From NCBI RefSeq assembly GCF_001419985.1, contig NZ_LJAL01000011.1:38030-102029 (forward strand): a DNA stretch of 64,000 nt, read 5' to 3'. The notes beneath the pieces are model-generated. The model saw only the letters and a list, made by a program, of their open reading frames with translations, had not been told where the DNA came from and did no database searches. The stretch is from Loktanella sp. 5RATIMAR09 (lineage in GTDB: Bacteria > Pseudomonadota > Alphaproteobacteria > Rhodobacterales > Rhodobacteraceae). Within the stretch, counting starts at the first letter, position 1; the number at the start of each line of letters is the position of its first letter. The translations under genes were made by a program, and so were the position numbers. This document shows, one piece after another, positions 8,688-17,095 of the stretch.

Positions 8688-10130
8688 CTAGCTGACGCTA
8701 AATTGGCCCATCATGCCGCCGTCTTCATGCTCGAGAATGTGACAGTGGTACATATACGGCGCCGATCGTGAGGCTTGCTTTTCAAACCTGACAGCCAATT
8801 CTGACTGACCATTAACCAATACGGTATCTTTCCAGCCACGGTTCTCTGGCCGCGGCTGTTGTCCGTTTTCAGAAAGCACCTGAAAGCGAACGCCATGAAC
8901 GTGGAATGGATGCATCATCAGGTCTCCTTGAACGACCCAGCGTTCAAGACTGTTGAGTGCTACAGAAAAGTTGAGTGCTGTTTCATCAAAAGCAACGTCA
9001 TTGATTGAAAACTGCCGATTGGCTCGCGTCATCATCATGCCCATACCCATCGACATATCGAGCGAAAAACGTCTGAGGGGTGCGTCCGCAAAATCGAGGA
9101 TTGGCAAGACGCCATCAAGGCTTTCAGGCAAGCCACTTATCCGCGCGGGCAGGGTGGTATCGACAGCAAATGGCAGAACGACAAATTGACCGCCAGAACG
9201 ACCACCCATCATGCCACCCATCGCTGAATTTGCGATGTTGTCGGAGACAAGTGAGCAATCAATGCCATCAAGGAACTCAATGAGGACTTCCGCACGCTCG
9301 CCCGGCGCAAGAGTAAGGCCGCTAAGTGCAATCGGACGATCAAGATAGCCACCATCCGTCGCGATCAGATGCATGGGCCGGTTGTCCGAAAGTGAAAGCC
9401 TATAAATCCGCGCGTTGGAGCCATTGACAAGACGACACCGCACAATCCCCTTTGGCACGGCGGCAGTGGCACCTACTTGTCCATTCACCAGCATCGTATC
9501 GCCCAGAAAGCCATTCATGGCGTCATGCATGCCGCTGTTATATGTCATACGCCCGCGCCGGTTGAACTGGCGGTCTTGCAAAACAAGGGTCAGATCGTCG
9601 ATCCCGTAAGCAGATGGCAGTCCGCGTCTGTCGTCCTGTCCGTCGGTGACATGTAACACACCGGCAAGTCCGAACATCACCTGTTCCGCCGTCGTCCCAT
9701 GGACGTGACTATGATACCATGCCGTAGCTGGAGGCTGATCCAAGGATAAAACAGGACGCCAACTCTGTCCGGGCGCGATCGCTTGATGTGGCCCGCCGTC
9801 AACGTCGCCCGGAACAAGCAATCCATGCCAGTGAGCTGACACCGGTGCGCGCAGCTGATTTTCGACCTCGGCTTGCGTGTCTGCGCCAGTCATCAACCGC
9901 AGTGTTGGCCCCAGATAGTCTTGATTGTAACCGAGCGTGTCAGTGGTCGCGCCACCGTTGAAACGTGTTTTTCCAGCTTGCGCCCGCAATCGAAACCGCT
10001 GTGATCTGGTCGCATCCAAAAGCGGTGGATAAGTGAGGTGCTCACGCGTCTGAGCGGCAAGTTGTACAGGAAGTGCAGCCACAGCACCGAAACTGGCGCC
10101 ACAAAGCAAAGCTTGTCTTCGGTTCAGCAT
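8688..10130 (-). CDS. Multicopper oxidase (CueO/CopA-type, exported)
   Basis: Periplasmic multicopper oxidases convert Cu+ to less toxic Cu2+ with O2 as acceptor. From ATG 10130 the protein has 480 residues, a Tat-like leader (LNRRQALLCGASFG) and the four copper motifs: HWHG, WYHSHVHG, HPFHVHG and the C-terminal HCHILEHEDGGMM. Met-rich stretches (MGGMMGG; MSMGMGMMM at about residue 365) match the Cu+ docking loops of CueO-like enzymes. The open frame upstream to 10253 overlaps the rhodanese gene and is not needed. It is the last of three genes read from near 11208 (EF-hand protein, rhodanese, oxidase), with a 7-bp gap after the rhodanese. Confidence 0.9.
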   Translation of the reverse strand: MLNRRQALLCGASFGAVAALPVQLAAQTREHLTYPPLLDATRSQRFRLRAQAGKTRFNGGATTDTLGYNQDYLGPTLRLMTGADTQAEVENQLRAPVSAHWHGLLVPGDVDGGPHQAIAPGQSWRPVLSLDQPPATAWYHSHVHGTTAEQVMFGLAGVLHVTDGQDDRRGLPSAYGIDDLTLVLQDRQFNRRGRMTYNSGMHDAMNGFLGDTMLVNGQVGATAAVPKGIVRCRLVNGSNARIYRLSLSDNRPMHLIATDGGYLDRPIALSGLTLAPGERAEVLIEFLDGIDCSLVSDNIANSAMGGMMGGRSGGQFVVLPFAVDTTLPARISGLPESLDGVLPILDFADAPLRRFSLDMSMGMGMMMTRANRQFSINDVAFDETALNFSVALNSLERWVVQGDLMMHPFHVHGVRFQVLSENGQQPRPENRGWKDTVLVNGQSELAVRFEKQASRSAPYMYHCHILEHEDGGMMGQFSVS

Positions 10131-10137
10131 CACCTGC

Positions 10138-10605
10138 TCACACAAGGCCGGCTGGCAACGCTGCCAGTGCCGTTTCAACATCAACAATGGGAAGACCAGC
10201 CGCGATCCAACCTGGTCCCAATGATGACCCCAGCATGCCTTCGGAAACATCAATGAACCCCGTATATCCAGCCTGTCTCAGACTGCGCATCACGCTGCCT
10301 GATCGCCCGCCAGTCGCGCAAGTCAGGGCAACGGGTCGCCCATCTGCCAGTTCTCGCGCGGCAAAGAGGCGGTCAGGAAACCGGTCTTCGTGCAAACTAA
10401 TCGTCCATGCGCCTTCTGCCACGCCAGTCTCGTCCCATTCCGCGCGCGAACGCACGTCAATCAATCGAATCTGGTCTGCAATCAAGGCCTCATACGCCTG
10501 TCCCACAGACCAAATATCAGATGATTGCGCTGACAGGATTGACGGTATGGCAGCAGTACCGACTAACGCCGTCACCACCTGGCGGCGCGTGAGAAAATGT
10601 ACCAT
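10138..10605 (-). CDS. Exported single-domain rhodanese-like protein
   Basis: This 155-residue protein has a signal peptide (LTRRQVVTALVGTAAIPSILSA) and one rhodanese domain. The active loop CATGGRSG, near residue 93, keeps the catalytic cysteine, and the DVRSRAEWDETG motif is present. Rhodaneses transfer or bind sulfane sulfur. It lies between a Met-rich EF-hand gene and a multicopper oxidase gene, so a role in copper or thiol chemistry of the periplasm is likely by context, but the substrate is unknown. Confidence 0.82.
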   Translation of the reverse strand: MVHFLTRRQVVTALVGTAAIPSILSAQSSDIWSVGQAYEALIADQIRLIDVRSRAEWDETGVAEGAWTISLHEDRFPDRLFAARELADGRPVALTCATGGRSGSVMRSLRQAGYTGFIDVSEGMLGSSLGPGWIAAGLPIVDVETALAALPAGLV

Positions 10606-10620
10606 TGCGGGCCTCCTGTC

Positions 10621-11208
10621 TTAATTGTCATCACCATGATGATCTGCGACGCCGCCATCGGCCATGCTGCCCATGGCCCCGATCCGCGCCCCAGCTGCTT
10701 GCATCTCTTCTTGCGTGACTTCACCGTCAGCGTCTGCATCAAGATGTTGGAAGCGATCAATCATGCGGTCGCGTACCGCATTGGTGTGCAGCGCCTCAAA
10801 TTCCTGAAGCGTCAAGGCACCATCCGAGTCTGCGTCAAACTCCTGCATTTTGACGTCCATATGCGGGGCCATATTCTCTGGGTCGCCGCCGGGCATCATC
10901 ATGCCGATCATATCACGGTCCATCATTCCCATCCGTTCGCCACCATTCATCATGGCCATCTGTCCGTTGCCGCCCATCATGGTTTGATGCATTTGCATCA
11001 TCATCTTCATCATGGATATCATGTCACCGGTCATCATACCCATTTGTGACGTGTCGCTACCAGGTCCCATGCTGCCACCGCTGTCTGCGTCAGACATCAT
11101 ATCCATCTGTGTTTCTGAACTCTCGCCCGGATCTTCATCAGCTAGAGCAGCCTGTGACACTCCGGCTGAAATCAGCGCAGCCAGTACCAAAACGCGTTTA
11201 ATCAACAT
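10621..11208 (-). CDS. Exported Met-rich EF-hand protein
   Basis: The 195-residue protein begins with a signal peptide ending near AALA. Residues about 30-115 are extremely rich in methionine, with runs such as MMKMMMQMHQTMM and MIGMMMPGG, which is a typical Cu+ or Ag+ binding composition. Two canonical EF-hand loops follow: DADSDGALTLQE and DADADGEVTQEE. It stands at the head of an operon with a rhodanese and a multicopper oxidase. I infer a periplasmic copper-binding or copper-sensing protein. The combination of Ca2+ loops with a Met-rich copper domain is not one I recognise as a characterised protein. Confidence 0.75.
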   Translation of the reverse strand: MLIKRVLVLAALISAGVSQAALADEDPGESSETQMDMMSDADSGGSMGPGSDTSQMGMMTGDMISMMKMMMQMHQTMMGGNGQMAMMNGGERMGMMDRDMIGMMMPGGDPENMAPHMDVKMQEFDADSDGALTLQEFEALHTNAVRDRMIDRFQHLDADADGEVTQEEMQAAGARIGAMGSMADGGVADHHGDDN

Positions 11209-11305
11209 CTTCTTTCCTTTCTATTTGCTGAACAGATATCGGGACCATCAGCGTTTTAATAAAGGTCTGAAGCGTGAGTGTTTTGTAATGTTATGTCTCA
11301 GATTT

Positions 11306-11325
11306 TGGTTACAAATGGTGACAAA
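11306..11325. promoter_or_regulatory. 10-bp tandem repeat between ccmF and the EF-hand gene
   Basis: TGGTTACAAA and TGGTGACAAA follow each other without a gap. The site lies in the 201-bp divergent region between the EF-hand/rhodanese/oxidase operon (minus) and ccmFGHI (plus), and it closely resembles 61-80. It probably binds a dimeric response regulator controlling one or both directions. Confidence 0.5.
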
Positions 11326-11409
11326 CCCACCCCTAACAGCCTGCAGCGTCACTTGATACGGTCCGGGTAACCTGCGTTCGCGCGGACATTTAGCCGAGGG
11401 CATTTTCAC

Positions 11410-13422
11410 ATGACACCAGAGATCGGTCACTTCGCATTGGCACTCGCACTTGCCATGGCGATTGTTCAGAGTGTGCTGCCAATACTGGGTGCTGCGCGCG
11501 GTAATATTCTATGGATGCAATCTGCAAAGTGGTCATCACTGGGCCAGGTTTTTTTCACATCTATCGCGTTCTTCGCCCTGCTTCAGGCCTTCGTCACGAG
11601 CGACTTCACCGTCAAAAATGTCGTTGAAAACTCGCATTCGCTCAAACCCATGCTGTTCAAGATCGCAGGCACCTGGGGCAGTCACGAAGGGTCGCTTTTG
11701 CTTTGGGTGTTGATCCTGACAGTTTTTGGTGCCGCCGTTTCGGTATTTGGCGCCAACATTCCTGATAGCTTGAAAGCGCGGACCCTCTCGGTGCAAGCGT
11801 GGATCAGCGTTGGTTTCATCACGTTTATGCTGTTCACATCAAACCCTTTTGACCGCGTCTTTCCGCCCCCGATAGATGGTCAAGATCTGAACCCATTGCT
11901 TCAGGACGTCGGTTTGGCAATGCACCCGCCACTTCTTTACATTGGGTATGTTGGGTTTTCGATTGTATTTTCCTTTGCCGTCGCGGCCTTGATCGAAGGG
12001 CGTGTAGATGCGGCCTGGGCCAGATGGGTCCGCCCCTGGACACTCGCCGCTTGGCTAAGCCTGACCGCTGGCATCGCATTGGGGTCTTGGTGGGCATATT
12101 ACGAACTGGGCTGGGGCGGCTGGTGGTTCTGGGACCCGGTCGAGAACGTCAGCTTCATGCCTTGGCTCATGGGCACAGCCCTTCTTCATTCTGCAATCGT
12201 TACAGAGAAGCGGGATGCCTTCAAAAGCTGGACAATCCTCCTTGCGATCCTGACATTTTCGCTCTCGCTATTGGGAACATTTATTGTCCGGTCGGGACTT
12301 TTGACCTCCGTTCATGCATTCGCGGTCGATCCCGAGCGTGGCTTGTACATCCTGGGTCTTTTGGCGGTGTCGATCGGTGGCTCTTTGGCGCTCTTTGCGT
12401 GGCGCGCACCGGTGATGGAGCCAGGTGGCATCTTCAAGCCAATCAGCCGGGAGGCCGGCTTGCTCATAAACAACCTACTACTCGCAACGGCGACCGGTAT
12501 CGTTTTGTTTGGCACACTCTACCCGCTGTTTTATGAAGCATTGACCGGCGGCCAAAAACTGTCTGTCGGACCGCCATTCTTTAACGCAGCCTTCATTCCG
12601 ATTATGTTGCCACTCGTTTTCGTGATGGGCATTGGGCCGTTCTTGTCCTGGAAGCGTGCTGATCTGCCGGGCGCTCTTCAGAGGTTGCGGTTCGTTGCGG
12701 TGCTGGCCGTTTTGGCGACACTTGCGATCTGGTACATTGTCCGCGGTGGCCCGGTCCTTGGTTATTTGTCCATCCTTCTTGCCATTTGGCTTTTCGTGGC
12801 CACGCTGAAGGAATGGACGGTACGGATCAAACTGTTTGATGTGCCGTTTGCTGAATCGCGCAGGCGTGCAGCAAACCTCCCCAGATCCACTTATGGGATG
12901 ACACTCGCGCATGCTGGCCTTGCCGTTGCCATGTTTGGCTTTATTGGTTCAAGTGTTTGGAAGACGGAGGAGATCGTCTTTGTTAAGCCGGGCAGCGAGA
13001 TCGAAATCGCCGGATTTAACGTAACATTCGAGGGCCTCGAACGCGTTCGTGGACCAAACTACGTCGCCGATCAGGGCAGGCTGACTGTCATACAAGATGG
13101 GGAGTTCGTAACGGAGCTCTTTCCAGAAAGTCGCTATTATCCGGTGGCGGAAAGCAACACCACCGAAAGTGCCATTCGCTCGACGATGGCCGGTGATCTC
13201 TATGCCTCTATCGCCAGACCAGCATCAGAGGAAGCCGGGGCAGGGGGCACATTGACGTTGCGTATTCTCTACGAGCCTTTGGTCAATTTCATCTGGATCG
13301 GATCAGCCATGCTTGTTCTGGGCGGGGGTCTTTCGCTATCCGACCGGCGCTTGCGCGTTGGCGCGCCACGTCGTGGTTCGGAGAAAAAAATATCAAATGC
13401 GTCCAAGGTCCCGGCGGAATAA
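11410..13422 (+). CDS. ccmF: Cytochrome c haem lyase subunit CcmF
   Basis: CcmF attaches haem to apocytochrome c in the periplasm together with CcmH and CcmI. The 670-residue protein has many membrane helices and the tryptophan-rich haem-handling motif WGGWWFWDPVENVSFMPW. Length and motifs are normal. It heads a four-gene operon (ccmF, ccmG, ccmH, ccmI), with a 2-bp gap to ccmG. CcmABCDE are not present, so this set would need to work with a chromosomal system or serve as a spare lyase. Confidence 0.95.
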   Translation: MTPEIGHFALALALAMAIVQSVLPILGAARGNILWMQSAKWSSLGQVFFTSIAFFALLQAFVTSDFTVKNVVENSHSLKPMLFKIAGTWGSHEGSLLLWVLILTVFGAAVSVFGANIPDSLKARTLSVQAWISVGFITFMLFTSNPFDRVFPPPIDGQDLNPLLQDVGLAMHPPLLYIGYVGFSIVFSFAVAALIEGRVDAAWARWVRPWTLAAWLSLTAGIALGSWWAYYELGWGGWWFWDPVENVSFMPWLMGTALLHSAIVTEKRDAFKSWTILLAILTFSLSLLGTFIVRSGLLTSVHAFAVDPERGLYILGLLAVSIGGSLALFAWRAPVMEPGGIFKPISREAGLLINNLLLATATGIVLFGTLYPLFYEALTGGQKLSVGPPFFNAAFIPIMLPLVFVMGIGPFLSWKRADLPGALQRLRFVAVLAVLATLAIWYIVRGGPVLGYLSILLAIWLFVATLKEWTVRIKLFDVPFAESRRRAANLPRSTYGMTLAHAGLAVAMFGFIGSSVWKTEEIVFVKPGSEIEIAGFNVTFEGLERVRGPNYVADQGRLTVIQDGEFVTELFPESRYYPVAESNTTESAIRSTMAGDLYASIARPASEEAGAGGTLTLRILYEPLVNFIWIGSAMLVLGGGLSLSDRRLRVGAPRRGSEKKISNASKVPAE

Positions 13423-13424
13423 GT

Positions 13425-13991
13425 ATGACGCGTGCGCTGGCTCTTATTCCGCTTTTGATCGCGCTCGTCTTTGGGGGCTTTTTCTTGTGGGGACTGGATC
13501 CGGACCGGGATCCAAATGACATTCCTTCTGTTTTGATCTCCCAGCCAGCGCCGGAATTCAACCTCCTGGAAGTCGATGGGTTGGCGACGCCCAGTTTCTC
13601 GCAGGCTGATCTTGTTGGCAATCCTGGCCCTGTGATCGTGAATGTCTTTGCGTCGTGGTGTGTGCCATGCCGTGCCGAACATGCTGTGCTGACCCAGCTC
13701 GTCGAACGTGAAGGTCAGCGGCTTTTCGGGATCAACTACAAAGACAAGCCCGAGGACGCTGTTCGCTGGCTGACCGAACTTGGGAACCCATACGAAATGA
13801 TCGGCGCGGACAGCACGGGCAGGGCTGGGATCGAGTGGGGCATTTCCGGTGTGCCTGAAACATTCATCGTCGGGTCAGACGGCACTGTTCTATACCGTTA
13901 TGTTGGCCCGGTCGTGGGAGATGACGCAGTCAAAAAGTTCAGAGAAGCGCTGGATCAGGCCGGCGCGATGGAAATCGAGGCAGGCGGATGA
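13425..13991 (+). CDS. ccmG: Thiol:disulfide interchange protein CcmG/DsbE
   Basis: This 188-residue membrane-anchored thioredoxin-like protein has the WCVPC active site near residue 78 and the typical GVPETFIV segment near residue 142. It reduces apocytochrome c or CcmH cysteines before haem attachment. It starts 2 bp after ccmF and its stop overlaps the start of ccmH (ATGA). Confidence 0.93.
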   Translation: MTRALALIPLLIALVFGGFFLWGLDPDRDPNDIPSVLISQPAPEFNLLEVDGLATPSFSQADLVGNPGPVIVNVFASWCVPCRAEHAVLTQLVEREGQRLFGINYKDKPEDAVRWLTELGNPYEMIGADSTGRAGIEWGISGVPETFIVGSDGTVLYRYVGPVVGDDAVKKFREALDQAGAMEIEAGG

Positions 13992-14458
13992 GACATCTGA
14001 TATTACTAATATTCCTCATTCTGCCCATGGCCGTTTTTGCGGTCGAGCCTGATGAGATATTGCAAGATTCCGTGCTGGAGCAGCGCGCACGAGAAATATC
14101 AAAGGAACTGCGCTGTGTTGTCTGCCAAAATCAGGACATCGACAGCTCAAATGCTGGCGTTGCGCGTGATCTGCGCATTCTGGTCAGAGAGCGTCTGGTC
14201 GCCGGAGACAGCGACGAGGAAGTGATCAACTATGTCCATTCACGCTATGGTGACTACGTTTTGATGCGCCCTCCGTTCAATCTTTCGACAGCAGCACTGT
14301 GGCTTGCACCTTTTGTCCTTGCCTTGTCCGCTCTCCTGATTGGATGGAGCGTGTTATCGGCGAGCCGACGACGAAAGACTGCAGCCGGCCTTTCTGCTGC
14401 CGAAGAAGACGAAGTGGCGCGCTTTATTGAGCAGAATAAAGTGAGCAAAGAAACATGA
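13988..14458 (+). CDS. ccmH: Cytochrome c maturation protein CcmH (CcmL/CycL type)
   Basis: The 156-residue protein has a signal peptide, the essential LRCVVCQNQDI motif and a C-terminal membrane helix. The cysteine pair binds and reduces the apocytochrome haem site in the haem lyase complex. It overlaps ccmG and ccmI by four bases each, so translation is coupled. The short form without TPR repeats is normal when a separate CcmI follows, as here. Confidence 0.93.
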   Translation: MRHLILLIFLILPMAVFAVEPDEILQDSVLEQRAREISKELRCVVCQNQDIDSSNAGVARDLRILVRERLVAGDSDEEVINYVHSRYGDYVLMRPPFNLSTAALWLAPFVLALSALLIGWSVLSASRRRKTAAGLSAAEEDEVARFIEQNKVSKET

Positions 14459-15612
14459 TCTGGCTGTTTTTCGTACTTCTTTCCCTAATGGCTCTGTCGC
14501 TCATGGTGCTGCCGCTTCGCACCAAATTGCAACCCTCCGCCGTTCCTGAAGACACGACGCCAGCAGTGCTTTTGGATCAGTTGAAGGAGGTGAAACGCGA
14601 TCTGGAACGTAACATTATCTCTGAAGTCGAAGCGAAAGCCGCCGAGCAGGAGATCAAGCGGCGCATCTTGATGCAGGCACGCAAGTCAAGCTCACGCAGC
14701 ACTACAACCAATACCGGCGGTCGTGTTGGTGTGATCTTGGGTGCTGTCTTTGTGCCACTCTTTGCGGTTGGCTATTACATGACGATGGGATCACCCGAGA
14801 TTGAGGGTCTGGCCTTTGCCGACCGCGCGTCAGAACGGCAAGAGGCGGCCCAGATCGCTGATTTATCCTCCCAACTCTATGACCGGCTTATCAGTGATCC
14901 GGATGGTGGACCAAGTGAAGGCTGGATGCTTTTGGGTCAGACCTATTCAAGGATGGGCCGGTTTGAGGATGCCGCTGCAGCTTTTAAGGTCGTATCCGAG
15001 CGGCCAGAAGCAGATTCAGGCGTGTTTTCCATGTTGGCAGAAGCACTCATCTATGCAGAGCAAGGTGTGGTCACACCAGCTGCCGAAGCAGCAATTGATC
15101 GCGCAATGTCAATAAACCCAGACAATCCCGCGAGCGTCTACTACAAGGCTTTGGCACTGTCGCAAAAGGGCGAGTCCTCGCGTGGGTATGAATTGCTTAT
15201 CGCACGCCTGAATACAGCAGATGGGTTCTATCCTTGGATGGAAAGCCTCTTGGTAGAAGCTAACCGCATTGGCGCCGAGATTGGGAAGCCACAGCTTTCA
15301 CTGGCTGACTTCGCGCCAATGGTGAATGCTCCCGGCCCCACCACTGAAGATGTCGCGAACGCACAAGAGATGTCTGATGATGACAGGCAAGCGTTCATTC
15401 TTTCGATGGTGGCGCGTCTGGCGAACCGTCTGGAAGAGGAACCGGGCGATCTTGATGGTTGGATGCGATTGGGGAATGCCTATTCAGTTCTTGGGCAAAC
15501 AGGGGCTGCAATTGCTGCGTATGAACGGGCGGAGGCGCTTACTGCGAATGCCGGGGCAGAGGACCCTAGAACTCAAGCTATCGACGACGCTCTTTCGAGG
15601 CTGCGGCCGTGA
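14455..15612 (+). CDS. ccmI: Cytochrome c maturation chaperone CcmI (CycH)
   Basis: The 385-residue protein has two N-terminal membrane helices separated by a cytoplasmic loop (LDQLKEVKRDLERNII), followed by a periplasmic TPR domain (GWMLLGQTYSRMGRFEDAAAAF and GWMRLGNAYSVLGQTGAAIAAY). CcmI holds the C-terminus of apocytochrome c for the lyase. It ends the ccmFGHI operon. Confidence 0.92.
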   Translation: MIWLFFVLLSLMALSLMVLPLRTKLQPSAVPEDTTPAVLLDQLKEVKRDLERNIISEVEAKAAEQEIKRRILMQARKSSSRSTTTNTGGRVGVILGAVFVPLFAVGYYMTMGSPEIEGLAFADRASERQEAAQIADLSSQLYDRLISDPDGGPSEGWMLLGQTYSRMGRFEDAAAAFKVVSERPEADSGVFSMLAEALIYAEQGVVTPAAEAAIDRAMSINPDNPASVYYKALALSQKGESSRGYELLIARLNTADGFYPWMESLLVEANRIGAEIGKPQLSLADFAPMVNAPGPTTEDVANAQEMSDDDRQAFILSMVARLANRLEEEPGDLDGWMRLGNAYSVLGQTGAAIAAYERAEALTANAGAEDPRTQAIDDALSRLRP

Positions 15613-15862
15613 TGCAGACTGGGCAATGCGATGAAACTGCCGAAGGCGACAAATATTCGGAACCACGCGGATCGAAGTCCAGACTGTCTTTCCTAGCGAT
15701 CCGCAAATGCGTCGGTGCTGTGTTTGGGTAGGCGGCCAGCGATGCTGCATCTCCTTGTATTTGTTGATAGAGGTGTCAACTTTGTTTGAAAATAACCCAA
15801 CTTTGACTACTGGAAAGCCCGTTAAGCTCAAGGAAATGTGACGAACGAACCAAGGTAGGGTA
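15613..15862. other. Non-coding stretch after ccmI
   Basis: I see no credible gene here. The region precedes the MerR-type promoter of the L,D-transpeptidase at 15956 and has no convincing terminator hairpin. Confidence 0.6.
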
Positions 15863-15893
15863 TTGAACCTAAAGTTGCTTGAGGTTGTAAGGA
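15863..15893 (+). promoter_or_regulatory. MerR-type promoter (TTGAAC-N19-TAAGGA) of L,D-transpeptidase 1
   Basis: TTGAAC is followed by a 19-bp spacer holding the dyad CCTAAAG-TTG-CTTGAGG (six of seven arm positions pair) and by TAAGGA. It is the same design as the promoters at 17035, 34097 and 37695, which suggests one MerR-family activator, plausibly the one encoded at 34237. Confidence 0.65.
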
Positions 15894-15955
15894 GTGGATT
15901 CATTTCATGCTGACAAAAAACTAGCATGTGCAAAGTAATAGCCGGAGTACGATTT

Positions 15956-16636
15956 ATGTTAACAAGACGTCATTTCATCGCAACGAGCGTAGCCATGTTT
16001 TCTGCTCCATTTGCCAGCCCTGCGTTTGCAAAGAGCTGGCCCACTGCTGCGGAGAAGGCTTTATGGGATATGCAGGTGACCCCGGCGGGATATGATCCCG
16101 CAACATCTAACCCCTGGGGGTTGGAACCTCGGTTTTTACCCCAACGCGTAGCGCGGAATGACGGTTTGATACCTGGTGATATCCATGTCGATGCGGTTGC
16201 GCGTTATCTCTATCACATAGAAGAGGGCGGAACGGCGATGCGTTACGGCGTGGCGATCGGACGGGGCGATCTGTATGAGCCGGGCATCTACACAATTAAG
16301 CGAAAGGTCGAGTGGCCGCACTGGACCCCGACCCAAAACATGATTGAACGTGAGCCTGAAACCTATGCACAATTCGAGGGCGGGGTGGAGCCCGGGCCTC
16401 AAAACGCGTTGGGTTCACGGGCGCTCTACCTCTACGTCGGTGATCGGGATACATATCTGCGGATACACGGGACACCACTGCCCAGAAGTATCGGAAGCCG
16501 CGCCAGTTCCGGTTGTGTGCGTATGGTCATGCCCCATATAAATGATCTATATTCGCTCGTTAAAATAGGATCGACGGCGCATCTTTATTCTGCAGAAGAC
16601 AGCGTTGCCACCCCCAGTGTCGGAGCGCTCTGGTAA
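15956..16636 (+). CDS. L,D-transpeptidase (YkuD domain), copy 1
   Basis: From ATG 15956 (GGAG ribosome site 8 bp before) the protein has 226 residues, a Tat-like leader (TRRHFIATSVAMFSAP) and a YkuD domain with the catalytic HGT...SSGCVRM motif. Such enzymes make 3-3 cross-links in peptidoglycan or link proteins to it, and resist beta-lactams that block PBPs. The promoter is of the MerR type, which is unusual for this family. An upstream ATG at 15926 is in frame but less likely. Confidence 0.88.
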   Translation: MLTRRHFIATSVAMFSAPFASPAFAKSWPTAAEKALWDMQVTPAGYDPATSNPWGLEPRFLPQRVARNDGLIPGDIHVDAVARYLYHIEEGGTAMRYGVAIGRGDLYEPGIYTIKRKVEWPHWTPTQNMIEREPETYAQFEGGVEPGPQNALGSRALYLYVGDRDTYLRIHGTPLPRSIGSRASSGCVRMVMPHINDLYSLVKIGSTAHLYSAEDSVATPSVGALW

Positions 16637-16660
16637 ATCCAAGTGTAACAGACAAACAGC

Positions 16661-16930
16661 CTAGGTTTGTGCGGGGAGACAGATGCGACGACCATTTCGT
16701 GTCATAACGGGCAGAAGCGTGGTTTCGACCCGTCCGCGATGTTCATACCAATAGCACCGGTCTTCCGGTAACATCCGTGCAGTTGAGATATCTTGGTTTG
16801 GCGCGGCCAAGTTCACCAATTCGGGTGGGATGACTACGTCGGTATTGGCACCGGTGTCTTCAACTGGCGCACCCGCGCAAGCGGATAACGTAACGACGCC
16901 GACGATGGCAAGTGTCAGTGTTTTTATCAT
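16661..16930 (-). CDS. Small lipoprotein of unknown function
   Basis: The 89-residue product has a lipoprotein signal peptide with lipobox LSAC (cysteine at 17) and a C-terminal part with CYWYEHRGRVET and a final RRICLP. I do not recognise a named family. It is convergent with the L,D-transpeptidase before it and divergent from the Zn/Cd/Pb ATPase, so it lies inside the metal island. It would be a substrate of the Lgt and LspA enzymes encoded nearby. Confidence 0.6.
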   Translation of the reverse strand: MIKTLTLAIVGVVTLSACAGAPVEDTGANTDVVIPPELVNLAAPNQDISTARMLPEDRCYWYEHRGRVETTLLPVMTRNGRRICLPAQT

Positions 16931-17034
16931 TCAGCGTCCACCTTGTTCATTTTCAGTTGCGCAAATTTTCGTTTATCAACCGTGTCTGCTTCTTCACTAT
17001 TTCGTCAGGCGCAGATCTTCCAGCGAAAAACCTC

Positions 17035-17065
17035 TTGAACCTAAAGCCACTGTAGACATTACACG
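17035..17065 (+). promoter_or_regulatory. MerR-type promoter (TTGAAC-N19-TACACG) of the Zn/Cd/Pb ATPase
   Basis: TTGAAC is separated by 19 bp from TACACG; the spacer has CCTAAAG-CCA-CTGTAGA, with five of seven arm positions pairing. The start TTGAACCTAAAG is identical to that of the promoter at 15863. The position 31 bp before the ATPase start and the long spacer fit a ZntR/CadR/PbrR-like activator. Confidence 0.68.
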
Positions 17066-17095
17066 TAGTGTATAGAATGATTCCGGAGAGATCGA

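Noticed and set aside
10131..10253. Upstream extension of the multicopper oxidase
   Set aside because: It overlaps the rhodanese gene; the Tat-like leader starts at ATG 10130.
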